From positions 382,001 through 446,000 of the forward strand of contig NZ_VFOF01000001.1 in the NCBI RefSeq assembly GCF_006715975.1: a DNA stretch of 64,000 bases. Reading direction: 5' to 3'. Under the pieces are notes generated by a model, which saw nothing but the letters and a program-made list of their open reading frames with translations, did no database searches and had not been told where the DNA came from. Positions within the stretch are counted from its first letter, which is position 1, and every line of letters starts with the position of its first letter. Source of the DNA: Zymomonas mobilis (GTDB lineage Bacteria > Pseudomonadota > Alphaproteobacteria > Sphingomonadales > Sphingomonadaceae). Made by a program: the position numbers and the translations under genes. Positions 25,650 through 35,256 of this stretch are shown piece after piece.

Positions 25650-27098
25650 TTATTCTGCTACGGCCTCAGCTTTTTTCGGTAAAAAAGTACCGTCTTTTAA
25701 GCTGGATTCGATTTCTTCCAAACTGCGGCCTTTGGTTTCAGGCACCGCGAAATAGACGAAAACAAAGCCAACCGCGTTCAAGCCACCATAGAACCACATG
25801 GAACCACCGATACCGAGCCAGCCGGTCATCGTTAACGCGGTTGAAGTCAGAATGAGGTTTGAACCCCATAATGTTGCCGCATGAAGGCTGGTTGCACGAG
25901 CGCGGATGCAAAGCGGGTAAACTTCGGAACCGATAAGCCAACCAATGACCTGAATACCACCCGCATTAAAGATCATGAAGGCAAACAGGCAGGCGAGAAT
26001 GAGCCAGCGATGTTCGGATGCGCCACCTGGAAGGTTAAAGGCAATACCCAAAGCAAAAAGGCTGAGTGCGGCAAGAGGCATCATCATAAGCGCTAATTTG
26101 CGACGACCCACGTGATCGACCAGTAATTTACCGATTGTCGTCATGATGACGTAGATAACGGCAACGCCCAAGGCCGAGTAATAGGCCATTTGTTCGGTGA
26201 AGCCAGAATCACGCAAAAAGGTTGGGGTGTAATAGATCATCATTTCAATACCGGAAAGCTGGGTGAACGCAGCCACACCTAAACCGGCAATCAAGGCAGG
26301 ACGAACCCAAGGTTCAGTTAATGCCTTCCAACCATCTTGGGCTTCTTCTTTCGTCCGGTTGCTGATCCGTTTAATGGAACGCAATTCTTTCGTGACTTCG
26401 CCTTCGGTTTCACGAACCGAATCCAGCATGTCACGGGCTTCTTCAACGCGTTCCTGACGCACCAGCCAACGCGGGCTTTCCGGAAGCATCATCATCGAGC
26501 AAAGCAGCACAGCGGCCGGAATGGCGGCAACGCTGAACATCGTCCGCCACGTCCATTCTTCCTGTAAGAAGGCGCCGACCATACCGGCGGCCAAAATACC
26601 AAGGCCGATTGAGATGTTATAGAAGGTGACCATGCGGCCGCGTTGGTTGGCAGGTGCCAATTCGGCAATATAGACCGGCACAATTTGTGAAGATCCACCG
26701 ACGGCAAAACCCAAAATCAAGCGGGCAACGCCCAGCCAAAAGGCAGAAGGGGCATAACCAGCAGCAACAACGCTGACCCCGAAGATGGCGGTAACGATCA
26801 TAATCATGTGGCGGCGGCCAATAAAGGCGGAGATCCGTCCACATACCAAAGATCCGACAACAGCGCCGAATAACAAGATACTGGTGATGATTTCTTGTTG
26901 ATGGGCATCAAGTTTGAAATCATGCGCAATATTCATCAGAGCGCCTGAAATAATACCCGTGTCATAGCCATAAAGAAAACCGGCAATAGCAGCGACAAGC
27001 ACTGTGCCTAGTAAATATAATTGTGATCCGATATAATCTGAAAAAGTATTTCGGACATTTGTTTGGGTATCATTTTCTACTTCTGAATTGTTATTCAT
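25650..27098 (-). CDS. MFS sugar porter (GalP/XylE/IolT type)
   Basis: A 482-aa, twelve-helix secondary transporter. Sugar-porter signatures are clear: GFLYGYDTGIISGAL in TM1, GRRHM between TM2 and TM3, PESPRWLV after TM6, QLSGIEMMIYYTP in TM7, GRRKL between TM8 and TM9 and PETKGRSLEEIE at the end. It differs from the well-known Zymomonas glucose facilitator Glf, which I remember as starting differently and lacking the 25-residue polar N-terminus seen here. A proton symporter for a hexose, pentose or inositol is likely; the substrate cannot be told. It has a long AT-rich upstream region. Confidence 0.88.
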   Translation of the reverse strand: MNNNSEVENDTQTNVRNTFSDYIGSQLYLLGTVLVAAIAGFLYGYDTGIISGALMNIAHDFKLDAHQQEIITSILLFGAVVGSLVCGRISAFIGRRHMIMIVTAIFGVSVVAAGYAPSAFWLGVARLILGFAVGGSSQIVPVYIAELAPANQRGRMVTFYNISIGLGILAAGMVGAFLQEEWTWRTMFSVAAIPAAVLLCSMMMLPESPRWLVRQERVEEARDMLDSVRETEGEVTKELRSIKRISNRTKEEAQDGWKALTEPWVRPALIAGLGVAAFTQLSGIEMMIYYTPTFLRDSGFTEQMAYYSALGVAVIYVIMTTIGKLLVDHVGRRKLALMMMPLAALSLFALGIAFNLPGGASEHRWLILACLFAFMIFNAGGIQVIGWLIGSEVYPLCIRARATSLHAATLWGSNLILTSTALTMTGWLGIGGSMWFYGGLNAVGFVFVYFAVPETKGRSLEEIESSLKDGTFLPKKAEAVAE

Positions 27099-27269
27099 CT
27101 AGAAATTTATCCCTTTTTTTAGTGTCCTTTCATAAAAATACTGTTTTAATAATAATAAAAATTACTATTTTTATTTATCTATAGTAATAAATATTTAAAA
27201 AACAAAAATATTCAGAATAAATAAAAGTAAACTAAATTAATGTTTAAACTATTATTTATTATAATATAC

Positions 27270-27289
27270 ACGTTATGTAAAAATAACGT
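27270..27289. promoter_or_regulatory. Inverted repeat upstream of the sugar porter
   Basis: ACGTTAT and ATAACGT form perfect arms around GTAAAA, inside a longer AT-rich imperfect palindrome. It lies 172 bases before the porter start and 30 bases before a small ORF on the other strand. A regulator-binding site is plausible. Confidence 0.35.
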
Positions 27290-27318
27290 ATATTTTAGAT
27301 AAAAGGACAGGAGAGAGA

Positions 27319-27420
27319 ATGAAGGATCATCCTTCCATTTTCGCTAGATTATACATAAAAACTTTTAAAAATCAAATATGTTCCAATAACCTTAAAAATC
27401 GTAACATTTTACAGCATTAA
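27319..27420 (+). CDS. Small ORF, 33 aa, hypothetical
   Basis: ATG at 27319 follows a purine-rich ribosome-binding site (AGGACAGGAGAGAGA), one of the best in the window. The product begins MKDHPSIFARLYIK and ends at TAA 27418-27420. It is basic, has no membrane segment and no family I recognise. It lies alone in a 650-bp AT-rich gap, divergent to the sugar porter. It could be a small protein, a leader peptide, or chance in AT-rich DNA. Confidence 0.3.
   Translation: MKDHPSIFARLYIKTFKNQICSNNLKNRNILQH
27348..27375 (-). promoter_or_regulatory. Possible promoter of the sugar porter
   Basis: Read on the minus strand, TTGATT is followed after 16 bases by TATAAT (27353-27348), preceded by TG as in extended -10 elements. 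It would give the porter mRNA a leader of about 240 bases. The 12-mer GATTATACATAA containing the -10 is repeated near 27452. The rest of 27421-27749 is AT-rich and shows no gene. Confidence 0.35.
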
Positions 27421-27749
27421 AATATCTTTTTTTTATGAAAGGATTCCAGAGGATTATACATAATGTTTGTTACATTTTTTTGTGTGGAAAAAGGGCTGTA
27501 AAATTTTTTGAAAAACGGATTGGAAATGCGGGATTCTAATTTTTTTATGTCCGTTTTTAAGTGTTTTTTGAAATTATAAAGGTGATCTTTGAAAAAGATG
27601 AAGGGGCGAATGACCTGACCTCTAAATGTATTATTTTATAATATTAAATGTTTATTTTTTAATTTTAATAAAAAATTTGCCATTCGAAGAAACGGTGCTG
27701 CCACCGCGATTGTCTTGATAGGACGTAGGCAATTTTAGCGCTTGGGCAT

Positions 27750-27780
27750 AAAAAAAGCGCATACCCAAAAAGGCATACGC
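27750..27780 (-). terminator. Terminator of rpmB (distal)
   Basis: On the minus strand GCGTATGCC pairs with GGGTATGCGC (two G-U pairs) and is followed by TTTTTTTAT. It is about 90 bases after the rpmB stop and follows a second hairpin. Confidence 0.6.
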
Positions 27781-27811
27781 AATCATTTAGTTTTTAGAAT
27801 ATGTCTTCTGG

Positions 27812-27856
27812 CGTCAGAGACAGTAAAAAACGCTTTTGCGTTTTACTGCCCTGACG
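27812..27856 (-). terminator. Long hairpin just after rpmB
   Basis: CGTCAG/CTGACG and CAGTAAAA..CGC/GCG..TTTTACTG stack into a long stem with small internal bulges and a TTTT loop, 15 bases beyond the rpmB stop. No U tract follows, so it may protect the 3' end or help the distal terminator. Confidence 0.45.
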
Positions 27857-27870
27857 TTCCCAGAACCAGC

Positions 27871-28158
27871 TTAGGCTGCAGCGAGCTTTTTGGTAACTTC
27901 ACGTTTTACCTTAATGGCTCGTGTAGAAAGCTTTTCGTTTTTGGTCTTTAACAACCAGTTGTCCAGACCACCGACATGTTCAACAGAACGCAGGCCGTGG
28001 GTTGAAACACGAAGCGTAACACCTTTGCCCAGAGCATCGGAGATCAACGTAACATTCTGAAGGTTAGGCAGAAAGGTCCGTTTCGTCCGGTTATTGGCGT
28101 GGGATACGTTATTGCCTACCTGGCGGCCTTTGCCGGTCAGTTCGCAAATGCGCGACAT
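27871..28158 (-). CDS. rpmB: Ribosomal protein bL28
   Basis: A 95-aa large-subunit protein. The bL28 start [27 protein letters not shown] is intact in pieces along the first 27 residues. The alphaproteobacterial form continues with [17 protein letters not shown] and a basic C-terminus. It lacks the zinc-binding CxxC pairs of some bL28 proteins. It is a single-gene unit, divergent to tadA, with two stacked hairpins downstream. Confidence 0.96.
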   Translation of the reverse strand: MSRICELTGKGRQVGNNVSHANNRTKRTFLPNLQNVTLISDALGKGVTLRVSTHGLRSVEHVGGLDNWLLKTKNEKLSTRAIKVKREVTKKLAAA

Positions 28159-28498
28159 TTTCTCTCATCCTGAATGGCCGGGAGGATCGACAGACGGACA
28201 TACATCGCCCAAAGCCCGTGATCATTCCCCTTATGGAAAGCAAAGGCGGATAGCCTGCCTTGCCAGATTCGTCAAGCAAAGAAGCCATTTCGCCCAGTAA
28301 TGGCAGCCATTATAGCCCATTCCTGTCAAAAATACTACATATTTTGCCAAGAGAAAAAGAGAGGTCTTTTGGGAGTCGTGGAAGACATTTGCTTTTACCC
28401 GTTAGTGGACAGAGGGCAGAATGATGCCGTAAGGATGACCGCATTTCTGTTATTTTAGAATAAGGTTTGCCCCCATTTCGAGTTTTCCGCCCTTTCCA

Positions 28499-28945
28499 TT
28501 GCCCGAACCAATGCAAGTCGCGCTTTTGCAGGCTGAGAAGTCTGGCGATCAGGGGGAGGTGCCTGTCGGTGCGGTGGTAACTTTTCAAGGCAAAATTATC
28601 GCGGTAGCCGGTAATGCGATGCAGCCACCCTTTATTGACCCGACAGGACATGCGGAAATACGTGCTTTACGCCAAGCGGCCCTTGCTTTGGGATCAAGCC
28701 GCCTTGATCAATGTGATCTTTGGGTAACTTTGGAGCCTTGTGCCATGTGTGCAGGTGCCATTGCAACTGCCCGTATTCACAGGCTTTATTATGGTGCGGA
28801 GGATGTAAAAGGGGGCGCCGTTTTATCGGGCCCTCGTCTGTTTTCGCAGCCCACTTGTCACCATCAGCCTGAAATTTATAATGATCTTGGTAGCGCCCAA
28901 GCCGCAGAATTATTGCGACAGTTTTTTAAAAACAAAAGAAAATAG
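28499..28945 (+). CDS. tadA: tRNA-specific adenosine deaminase
   Basis: A 148-aa zinc enzyme that converts A34 to inosine in tRNA-Arg(ACG). The zinc site and catalytic Glu lie in GHAEIRA and the two cysteines in PCAMC, with the TadA-type RLYYGAEDVKGG loop and a C-terminal helix ending LLRQFFKNKRK. The start is uncertain: TTG at 28499 or ATG at 28511; neither has a strong ribosome-binding site. Similar sequence (SFPPFPLPEP) continues in frame upstream without an ATG, so a rarer start near 28475 is possible. Confidence 0.92.
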   Translation: MPEPMQVALLQAEKSGDQGEVPVGAVVTFQGKIIAVAGNAMQPPFIDPTGHAEIRALRQAALALGSSRLDQCDLWVTLEPCAMCAGAIATARIHRLYYGAEDVKGGAVLSGPRLFSQPTCHHQPEIYNDLGSAQAAELLRQFFKNKRK

Positions 28946-29011
28946 AGAAATAATAGCCTTCGTTTAAAAACAGTTTTTCTTATTTTTTATGTCTGTTCTA
29001 TGGTTAGCTGA

Positions 29012-29027
29012 CCTTAATCAATTAAGG
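29012..29027. promoter_or_regulatory. Palindrome upstream of the CNNM/CorC gene
   Basis: CCTTAAT and ATTAAGG are perfect arms around CA, in the 254-bp AT-rich gap between tadA and the CNNM/CorC gene. It has the size of an operator for a small dimeric regulator. No gene is seen in the gap. Confidence 0.3.
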
Positions 29028-29199
29028 CCATGCTATTTTAACATGCGGGATATCAAACTGTATTTTTCCAAAAAAATAATGATGTTTTAAATATAGAGAA
29101 AAATTCTTTGTTTAAATTTTTACTCTTTGCCATTTATTTTCTGTTGTTTTGATATAAAATCGAGCGCATGATGAATATCATTTATATATTTTTAGAATC

Positions 29200-30525
29200 G
29201 TGACACCACATCCTTCTCTGACACCTTTCCCTTGGCATGATTGTCTGCTTCTCGTCGCGTTGATAGCTTTTAACGGCTTATTTGCGATGTCCGAGCTGGC
29301 TATTATTTCATCCCGTCGTCCTAAGCTTGAAGCTATGGCGCGGTCGAGCAAGGGAGCAAGTGCGGCTCTGACCTTAAGTGCGCATCCAGGCCGCTTCCTA
29401 TCAACAATGCAGGTCGGTATTACCGGCATTAGCACCTTGGCGGGTGCTGTCTCCGGTGAAACACTGGGGGGGCCGATCGGTCAAAGGCTGGCGCTGCTGG
29501 GTGTTCCCAATGCTATGGCATGGGGTTTCACTGTAGCAATCGTCGTCACAACCTATTTTTCCCTTATTGCCGGAGAGCTGGTTCCTAAACAGATTGCTCT
29601 GCGTGCGCCGGAACAGATTGCGGCTGTCACCGCTATTCCTGTTTTATGGCTATCCCGTATTACGGCACCAGCCGTCTGGTTACTGGATAAATCCAGTGCG
29701 CTTGTTTTCCGTTTGGCCGGTATGAACCGTGAAACCCATAATCAAGTGACCGCGGAAGAAGTCCGGCTGACGATTACCGAAGCCTTTCAGGCAGGGGTTA
29801 TCGAGGAAAATGAAAGACAGATCATTTCCGGTGTTATCCGGTTGGCTGATCGGCCTGTTCGTGAAATCATGACGCCAAGAACTGAAGTCGGATGGCTGGA
29901 TATGGAAGCAGATATTCCGACTTTGTCCAAAAATTTGGCTTCTATGCCGCATAGCCGGATGCCGGTTGCGATCGGATCGGTTGATAATATTATCGGTGTT
30001 GTGCATTCGCGCGATATCGTGCGTGTTTTGATGCGTGGCGAGCGTTTGGATATCAAACGTCTGATGCGGCCTGCGCCTATTGTTCCTGACCAGACTACGG
30101 TTATGGCGGCTCTTGATAGTTTGCGTCTGGCCGAAGTGCCTTTAGGGCTGGTTCATGACGAATATGGCCATTTTGAAGGGGTTGTTGCCCCTGCCGATTT
30201 ATTGGCCGCAATGAGTGGTCATTTCGTTTCGGATGCGGGTGGAAAAAATGATCCTTCTATTATCGAAGATACCGAAGGGCATTATATCATTTCCGGTTCT
30301 TTATCCGCTGATCAGATGGCAGATAAGCTTGGCTTTGAGCTAGATGAAGACCGCGATTATGCCACGGTTGCTGGTTTTGCGCTTTCGGTTTTGCGGCATT
30401 TGCCGGTCGTAGGCGAATATTTTATTTCGCATGGTTGGCAATTTGAGATTTTGGATATTACCGGCCACAAAATTGAAAAAGTAGGCGTATCCAAAGCTGA
30501 ACCTGAAGCGGTCGAAGAAGAATAA
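29200..30525 (+). CDS. CNNM/CorC-family (HlyC/CorC) membrane protein
   Basis: A 441-aa protein. It has an N-terminal DUF21/CNNM membrane domain (about residues 1-185, beginning LLLVALIAFNGLFAMSELAI). A CBS pair follows (from REIMTPRTEVGWLD to about 340), then a C-terminal CorC/HlyC domain (about 355-430). Members are linked to Mg2+/Co2+ efflux or membrane ion homeostasis. The GTG start at 29200 has little ribosome-binding site. It is a single-gene unit, ending in a perfect terminator that overlaps its stop codon. Confidence 0.92.
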   Translation: MTPHPSLTPFPWHDCLLLVALIAFNGLFAMSELAIISSRRPKLEAMARSSKGASAALTLSAHPGRFLSTMQVGITGISTLAGAVSGETLGGPIGQRLALLGVPNAMAWGFTVAIVVTTYFSLIAGELVPKQIALRAPEQIAAVTAIPVLWLSRITAPAVWLLDKSSALVFRLAGMNRETHNQVTAEEVRLTITEAFQAGVIEENERQIISGVIRLADRPVREIMTPRTEVGWLDMEADIPTLSKNLASMPHSRMPVAIGSVDNIIGVVHSRDIVRVLMRGERLDIKRLMRPAPIVPDQTTVMAALDSLRLAEVPLGLVHDEYGHFEGVVAPADLLAAMSGHFVSDAGGKNDPSIIEDTEGHYIISGSLSADQMADKLGFELDEDRDYATVAGFALSVLRHLPVVGEYFISHGWQFEILDITGHKIEKVGVSKAEPEAVEEE

Positions 30526-30564
30526 AAGCTTCAAAGACTTGATATTTAAGTCTTTGAAGCTTTT
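30524..30564. terminator. Perfect bidirectional terminator
   Basis: Perfect 17-base arms (AAAAGCTTCAAAGACTT and its complement) around GATATTT. The upstream arm begins inside the TAA stop of the CNNM gene. T and A tracts allow use in both directions, serving the convergent HhH gene as well. Confidence 0.9.
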
Positions 30565-30599
30565 TAGAGAATTAATTTTTAAGGATACGGGCGTTCCAC

Positions 30600-31319
30600 T
30601 TAGCGGTGGAGCGCACCGAATTTGCTTTCAAAAGTTTCGATATCGCCAGCATCCAATAATTTGGCCTGTTCTACCCAATGTTCACGCGCGATTCTGCCGC
30701 TGAATGCGCCCATTTTGGGGTCGATTTCAGCAATGTCGGCTTCTGTCCACGCGGCAATTTGTGAAAAACGAGTGATATTCAGACCCGCCAATATTTTGTT
30801 GGCTTTGGGCCCGAGGCCTTTTATCTGGGTTAGCTTATCTGCACCATTATTATCCGAAGAGACATCGTTTGCCGGAGCCGGAATATCCGTTTTGATTTTC
30901 GCAGCTTCTGGTTGTGGATGAGATTCTTGAGGTTTTTCGGCGGGCTTTTCGTTTTCGGTTGATTTTGCCGTTACCGGAGCGGTTGAAGTTGCGCTGCTTT
31001 TGTCTTCTTGGCGCTCGCTGTTCGGAGTGGCTGCTGATGTTGTTTCTTCGGAAGTGGCTGTCGCTTTAGGAACGATCGGGATATCTTTGTGGATAGGGAT
31101 TATTTCAGCTTCTTTTTTATCCGGCGTTAAATTTTGATAGGCCGGAGGTGGTGCTACTGGCTCAAAAGTCCGCTGAAGTTTGGGAGGCTGTGCCTCATCC
31201 TGTGTTTCTTCGATCGTTTTTACGGGTTTCTGGCGACGTCTGGCCAAAAACATAATCACGACGGCTACCGCTACAACAACGATAAAGGCAGCAACGGCCA
31301 TTATTTCCGTTTGCGTCAT
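30600..31319 (-). CDS. Membrane-anchored helix-hairpin-helix protein
   Basis: A 239-aa protein with a single N-terminal membrane helix (about residues 6-26), then RRRQK (cytoplasmic side), then a long Pro/Ala/Lys/Glu/Ser linker (about 35-160) predicted disordered. The C-terminal domain is KLTQIKGLGPKANKILAGLN followed by RFSQIAAW and IAREHWVEQA. The IKGLGPK part is a helix-hairpin-helix of the kind seen in DNA-binding and DUF4332-like domains. Similar short proteins are common in sphingomonads and of unknown role. It lies between the CNNM gene and purD. Confidence 0.75.
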   Translation of the reverse strand: MTQTEIMAVAAFIVVVAVAVVIMFLARRRQKPVKTIEETQDEAQPPKLQRTFEPVAPPPAYQNLTPDKKEAEIIPIHKDIPIVPKATATSEETTSAATPNSERQEDKSSATSTAPVTAKSTENEKPAEKPQESHPQPEAAKIKTDIPAPANDVSSDNNGADKLTQIKGLGPKANKILAGLNITRFSQIAAWTEADIAEIDPKMGAFSGRIAREHWVEQAKLLDAGDIETFESKFGALHR

Positions 31320-31494
31320 GTGTTTACTCCTTACAATATCGGGGGCAAATTTCTCTGGATAAAGCTGTTTATCAGGGCGCTATGTCCGTTTTACTTCAGA
31401 CGGGAAAGCAAGCCTTCTCGTCTGAAGTATCTAATTTCTGTCCTATAAATAGGTTTTTATGGCCGATTTGGCAGAGGATAGAAGGAATTTAAAT

Positions 31495-32748
31495 TTATAA
31501 ACCGATATCACCGCGCCAAAATCCATCGGGATAGTCGATGATATTGACGGCCTGATAGGCAAGATCGCGGGCTGCGTTGAAATCGGCGGCTTTGGCGGTG
31601 ACATTCAGCACCCGACCACCGCTGGCTTTTAAAGTCTGGTTGTCGAGGGTCGTGCCTGCCTGAAAAACAACTGTGCCACAGGCTTCGGCTTCATCAAGTC
31701 TGGTGATGATGCCGCCTTTTTTCGGGCTGGCCGGATAGCCTTGTGCCGCGACAACAACCGTGACGGCGTAGTCATTGGAAAATTCAGGCGCAGGTTGATC
31801 CTGCAATTTCCCGATAGCGGCGGCGTAAAGTGACGGCAGGATATCGCTGTTCAGCCGCATCATCAGCACCTGACATTCAGGATCGCCCAAGCGAGCGTTA
31901 TATTCGATCAGTTTGGGGCCTTCATTGGTCAGCATCAATCCGGCATAGAGAATACCGACGAAGGGCATGCCTTGTTCTTTCATCGCCCGAACGGTCGGGG
32001 TAACGATTTCTTGCATGACCCTTTTTTCAAGATCAGCCGTCAGCTTTGTTGCGGGGCTATAAGCTCCCATACCGCCGGTATTGGGGCCGGTATCACCATC
32101 GCCAACCCGTTTATGATCGCGTGCCGTGCCGAAAGGGCGAACATTTTCGCCGTCGCTGATTGCAAAGAAGCTGGCTTCTTCGCCGCGCATGAATTCTTCA
32201 ACAACAATTTCGAGACCCGCATTACCGAATGCGCCCGCCGTCATATCTTGAATAGCTTGTTCAGCTTCCAATCGGCTTTCGGCGATAATGACACCTTTGC
32301 CTCCGGCGAGGCCGTCGGCTTTTATGACAACGGGGATGTCGAAATGATCAAGGGCGGCTAAGGCTTCTTCGGCGCTGCGGCAGCGTTTATAGCCCGCCGT
32401 CGGAATATTGTAGCGGGCGCAAAGGTCTTTCGTAAAACCTTTTGAACCTTCGAGCTGGGCTGCGGCTTTGTCGGGCCCGAATACCGCAATATTGGCGGCA
32501 CGCAGGCTATTTCCTAAACCATCGACAAGCGGCGCTTCGGGGCCAATAACCACCAGATCAATATGGTTGTCCTGACAAAAGCGGACAACAGCCGAATGAT
32601 CTGTTACAGTCAGGGCTGCCGGTTTAGCCAGTTTTGCTATACCGGGATTGCCTGTTGTGGCATATAAGGTATCAAGTGATGGCGACTGGGCAATCTTCCA
32701 TGCCAAAGCATGTTCGCGGCCGCCGGTTCCGATAAGCAGGACGTTCAT
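31495..32748 (-). CDS. purD: Phosphoribosylamine-glycine ligase
   Basis: GARS, step two of purine synthesis: phosphoribosylamine + glycine + ATP to GAR. It has 417 aa with the canonical start [19 protein letters not shown], the ATP-grasp segment [12 protein letters not shown] and the signature RLGDPECQ. The frame is open 35 codons further upstream, but these are the antisense of xseA, and the conserved start fixes the ATG at 32748. That ATG overlaps the xseA ATG on the other strand by two bases. GAGAAAG serves as a weak ribosome-binding site. Confidence 0.97.
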   Translation of the reverse strand: MNVLLIGTGGREHALAWKIAQSPSLDTLYATTGNPGIAKLAKPAALTVTDHSAVVRFCQDNHIDLVVIGPEAPLVDGLGNSLRAANIAVFGPDKAAAQLEGSKGFTKDLCARYNIPTAGYKRCRSAEEALAALDHFDIPVVIKADGLAGGKGVIIAESRLEAEQAIQDMTAGAFGNAGLEIVVEEFMRGEEASFFAISDGENVRPFGTARDHKRVGDGDTGPNTGGMGAYSPATKLTADLEKRVMQEIVTPTVRAMKEQGMPFVGILYAGLMLTNEGPKLIEYNARLGDPECQVLMMRLNSDILPSLYAAAIGKLQDQPAPEFSNDYAVTVVVAAQGYPASPKKGGIITRLDEAEACGTVVFQAGTTLDNQTLKASGGRVLNVTAKAADFNAARDLAYQAVNIIDYPDGFWRGDIGL

Positions 32749-34351
32749 GAATTCTTTCTCTTTTGATGGCTCTGATCTGTTAGCTGACTCTAGCGCAACA
32801 GACAATGTGCGTGCCTTTTCTGTATCCGAAATTTCTGGCGCTTTGAAACGCACTGTTGAAGATGCTTTTAGCCATATTCGGGTCAGAGGGGAAATAACCG
32901 GTTTTACCCAAGCGGCGTCAGGGCATTGCTATCTGTCATTGAAGGATGAAAAAGCGGTTTTGAATTCGGTGATATGGCGCGGTTCTGTGTCACGGATTAA
33001 GTTTCGGCCTGAAAATGGCATGGAAGTTATCGCTACCGGACGTTTGACAACCTATGCCGGTAATTCCCGTTATCAATTGGTCATTGAAAGCTTGGAAATC
33101 GCCGGTAAAGGGGCGTTGATGGCCTTGCTTGATCAGCGGCGTCGGGCGTTGGCGGAGGAAGGGCTATTCAGCCCTGAGCGAAAGCGCGCTTTGCCCTTTA
33201 TGCCGAAAATTATCGGGGTGGTTAGCTCGCCTTCGGGGGCGGTTATCCGTGATATTTTGCATCGTTTGGCTGATCGTTGCCCGACCCATGTTATTTTATG
33301 GCCGGTTCCGGTGCAGGGAGATCAAGCCGCCGCTAAAGTAGCCGCCGCCGTTAGAGGTTTTTCTGCTTTGAAAGCGGGCGATAGTATCCCAAGGCCGGAT
33401 TTGTTGATTGTCGCGCGCGGCGGCGGATCTTTGGAAGATCTGTGGCCTTTTAATGAAGAAATTTTGGTTAGAGCGGTTGCGGATTCTTCTATTCCCGTGA
33501 TTTCAGCGGTTGGTCACGAAACCGATACGACGTTATGTGATTATGCGGCCGATTTACGTGCGCCGACCCCAACAGCGGCGGCTGAATTGGCGGTTCCAGT
33601 AAGAAGCGAATTGGCAACGGGTCTCAATACGCTTCATTTGCGGATGAATAATGCGGTTAGCCGCTATTATAAATTATCGGAAGAACGGTTTGAAGCGGTA
33701 CGTCGTCGTTTGCCCGATGGCGAGCGTTTGATGGCGCCTTTTGTCCAGTTATTTGACGATAGATCCTTGCAGTTGGATCGCCATATTTCCGACCGGATGG
33801 CGAATGCGCGTCATAAATTGGATTCCTATGCGGCGACTTTAAGGCCATCATTATTGGCGGCAAGAATTGCCCGCGAGCAAGCGCGATTATCAGCATGTCG
33901 CTTGCCCTCTGGTCAGCGTTTTATTGCCCAAGAGCAGCAGCGGGTTGATTTAGCTTTTGGCCGTTTGAAGCAAGCCTATCAGCAGCGTTTATCGCATACC
34001 TCTTTACGCTTTGGATTTTTGGCTGAGAAATTGCAGCCCATTTTAATCAAACAGAAATGGCAACAGAAATCTGATCAATTAGCCGCTTGTCATTTGCGGG
34101 CGGATTTAGTGATATCCCGTTTGAATGTATGGCAGAAAAATCTGGATCAGTTATGGCGGGTCGCAGAACAGGCGCATCCCGATAAGATTTTAGCCAAAGG
34201 ATATGCCCGTGTTGAGGATAAGAACGGGCATGTGGTCGGTGATGCCAAGACAGCCAAGCAGCTTGCCGAGCTAAATCTGGTTTTCCATGATGGAAAGGTT
34301 GTGGTTCAGCCGAAAGATCAACAGCCAGAGCAGCTGAGTCTTTTGCAATAA
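32747..34351 (+). CDS. xseA: Exodeoxyribonuclease VII large subunit
   Basis: A 534-aa subunit of the single-strand nuclease Exo VII. The N-terminal OB fold ([20 protein letters not shown]) is followed by the catalytic domain with [14 protein letters not shown] and [20 protein letters not shown], a long helical region, and a C-terminal barrel ([14 protein letters not shown]). AGGA 6 bases before ATG 32747 supports this start and leaves about 23 residues before the conserved [12 protein letters not shown], as usual. The start is head to head with purD. xseB is not adjacent. Confidence 0.95.
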   Translation: MNSFSFDGSDLLADSSATDNVRAFSVSEISGALKRTVEDAFSHIRVRGEITGFTQAASGHCYLSLKDEKAVLNSVIWRGSVSRIKFRPENGMEVIATGRLTTYAGNSRYQLVIESLEIAGKGALMALLDQRRRALAEEGLFSPERKRALPFMPKIIGVVSSPSGAVIRDILHRLADRCPTHVILWPVPVQGDQAAAKVAAAVRGFSALKAGDSIPRPDLLIVARGGGSLEDLWPFNEEILVRAVADSSIPVISAVGHETDTTLCDYAADLRAPTPTAAAELAVPVRSELATGLNTLHLRMNNAVSRYYKLSEERFEAVRRRLPDGERLMAPFVQLFDDRSLQLDRHISDRMANARHKLDSYAATLRPSLLAARIAREQARLSACRLPSGQRFIAQEQQRVDLAFGRLKQAYQQRLSHTSLRFGFLAEKLQPILIKQKWQQKSDQLAACHLRADLVISRLNVWQKNLDQLWRVAEQAHPDKILAKGYARVEDKNGHVVGDAKTAKQLAELNLVFHDGKVVVQPKDQQPEQLSLLQ

Positions 34352-34467
34352 AAAGCTCTCAACAATGTAAAAATTGTTCAAATTGGTTTTTAAAGAATAA
34401 TATATTATAATAATGGACTTGGTAAAAAAAGGCGTTAGGGTATTGTAGTTGGCGGTTAGCCATTATT

Positions 34468-35256
34468 TTGTTTTCATTATGGGTCTTTTTGATGCTTCCA
34501 TCCTCTCATGCGCAAACATCTGTTTCTTCCTCTGAAAATACCTTTGATCCTAGATCAGCAAAAGGGAAAAAGAATACCTCGCGTTTTCAAAATATTCTGA
34601 AAAAGCAGGTACGCTTATGGCATTGGGTTAGCGCCGCTATCTTCTGTGTCGCGATGCTTCTTTTTGCCGTGACTGGATTCATGATGAATCATGATCATGG
34701 TATTTTCGCGCCGCATATTACAACGACAGAAAAGCAGGCTGAATTGCCGTTGAATATGGTTCCGGCATTGCAGCAGCCTTTGAAAAAGGCAGAGGAAAAT
34801 CCCGCAAAAGTAAAAGAGGGTGGTTTTGATTGGGGGCAGCTTGCTTCGCAGGAAGTCAGTCAGCCTTTGCCGGATAATGTGGTACAATGGTTAAAAGACA
34901 ACCATTTTCCGGTAAAGAAACAGGCCTTTTGGACGGATAAATTCGTTTATTTTGTGATGCCGCAACTGGGTGGCCGCGAGAGATTATTGATCGAACGCGA
35001 TAACGGCCATGTTCATTATGAATATGCATCAAGAGGCTGGATTGGCTTTGTTGATGATTTACATCGTGGCGGTCACGTCGGTTCGGTATGGCAGCTATTC
35101 ATTGATGCCTTTGCCATTGCTTGTGTTATCTTTTCCATAAGCGGCATCTGGCTTTTGCAAATTCACGCCAAGAAACGGCGGTCAACATGGCCATTGGTGG
35201 CTTTGGGTGTCGCAGTGCCGATCATTATTATTTTGATCGCTATGCACTCTCATTGA
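34468..35256 (+). CDS. PepSY-associated membrane protein
   Basis: A 262-aa protein with an export-like start (ending SSHAQT), then a membrane helix preceded by LWHWVSAAIFCVAMLLFAVTG. A periplasmic part includes YFVMPQLGGRERLLIERDNG, followed by FVDDLHRGGHVGSVWQLFIDAFAIACV and a last helix. The histidine pattern WHW and LHRGGH with paired helices is that of PepSY-associated TM proteins, often linked to iron reductase or cytochrome-like functions. The TTG start at 34468 is unsure; ATG 34492 is the alternative. Its end overlaps the convergent RHH gene by 17 bases. Confidence 0.75.
   Translation: MFSLWVFLMLPSSHAQTSVSSSENTFDPRSAKGKKNTSRFQNILKKQVRLWHWVSAAIFCVAMLLFAVTGFMMNHDHGIFAPHITTTEKQAELPLNMVPALQQPLKKAEENPAKVKEGGFDWGQLASQEVSQPLPDNVVQWLKDNHFPVKKQAFWTDKFVYFVMPQLGGRERLLIERDNGHVHYEYASRGWIGFVDDLHRGGHVGSVWQLFIDAFAIACVIFSISGIWLLQIHAKKRRSTWPLVALGVAVPIIIILIAMHSH

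Noticed and set aside
29230-29260. Possible sigma-54 promoter (GG/GC spacing)
   Set aside because: The GG and GC are 11 bases apart instead of 10, and it lies inside the CNNM coding region.
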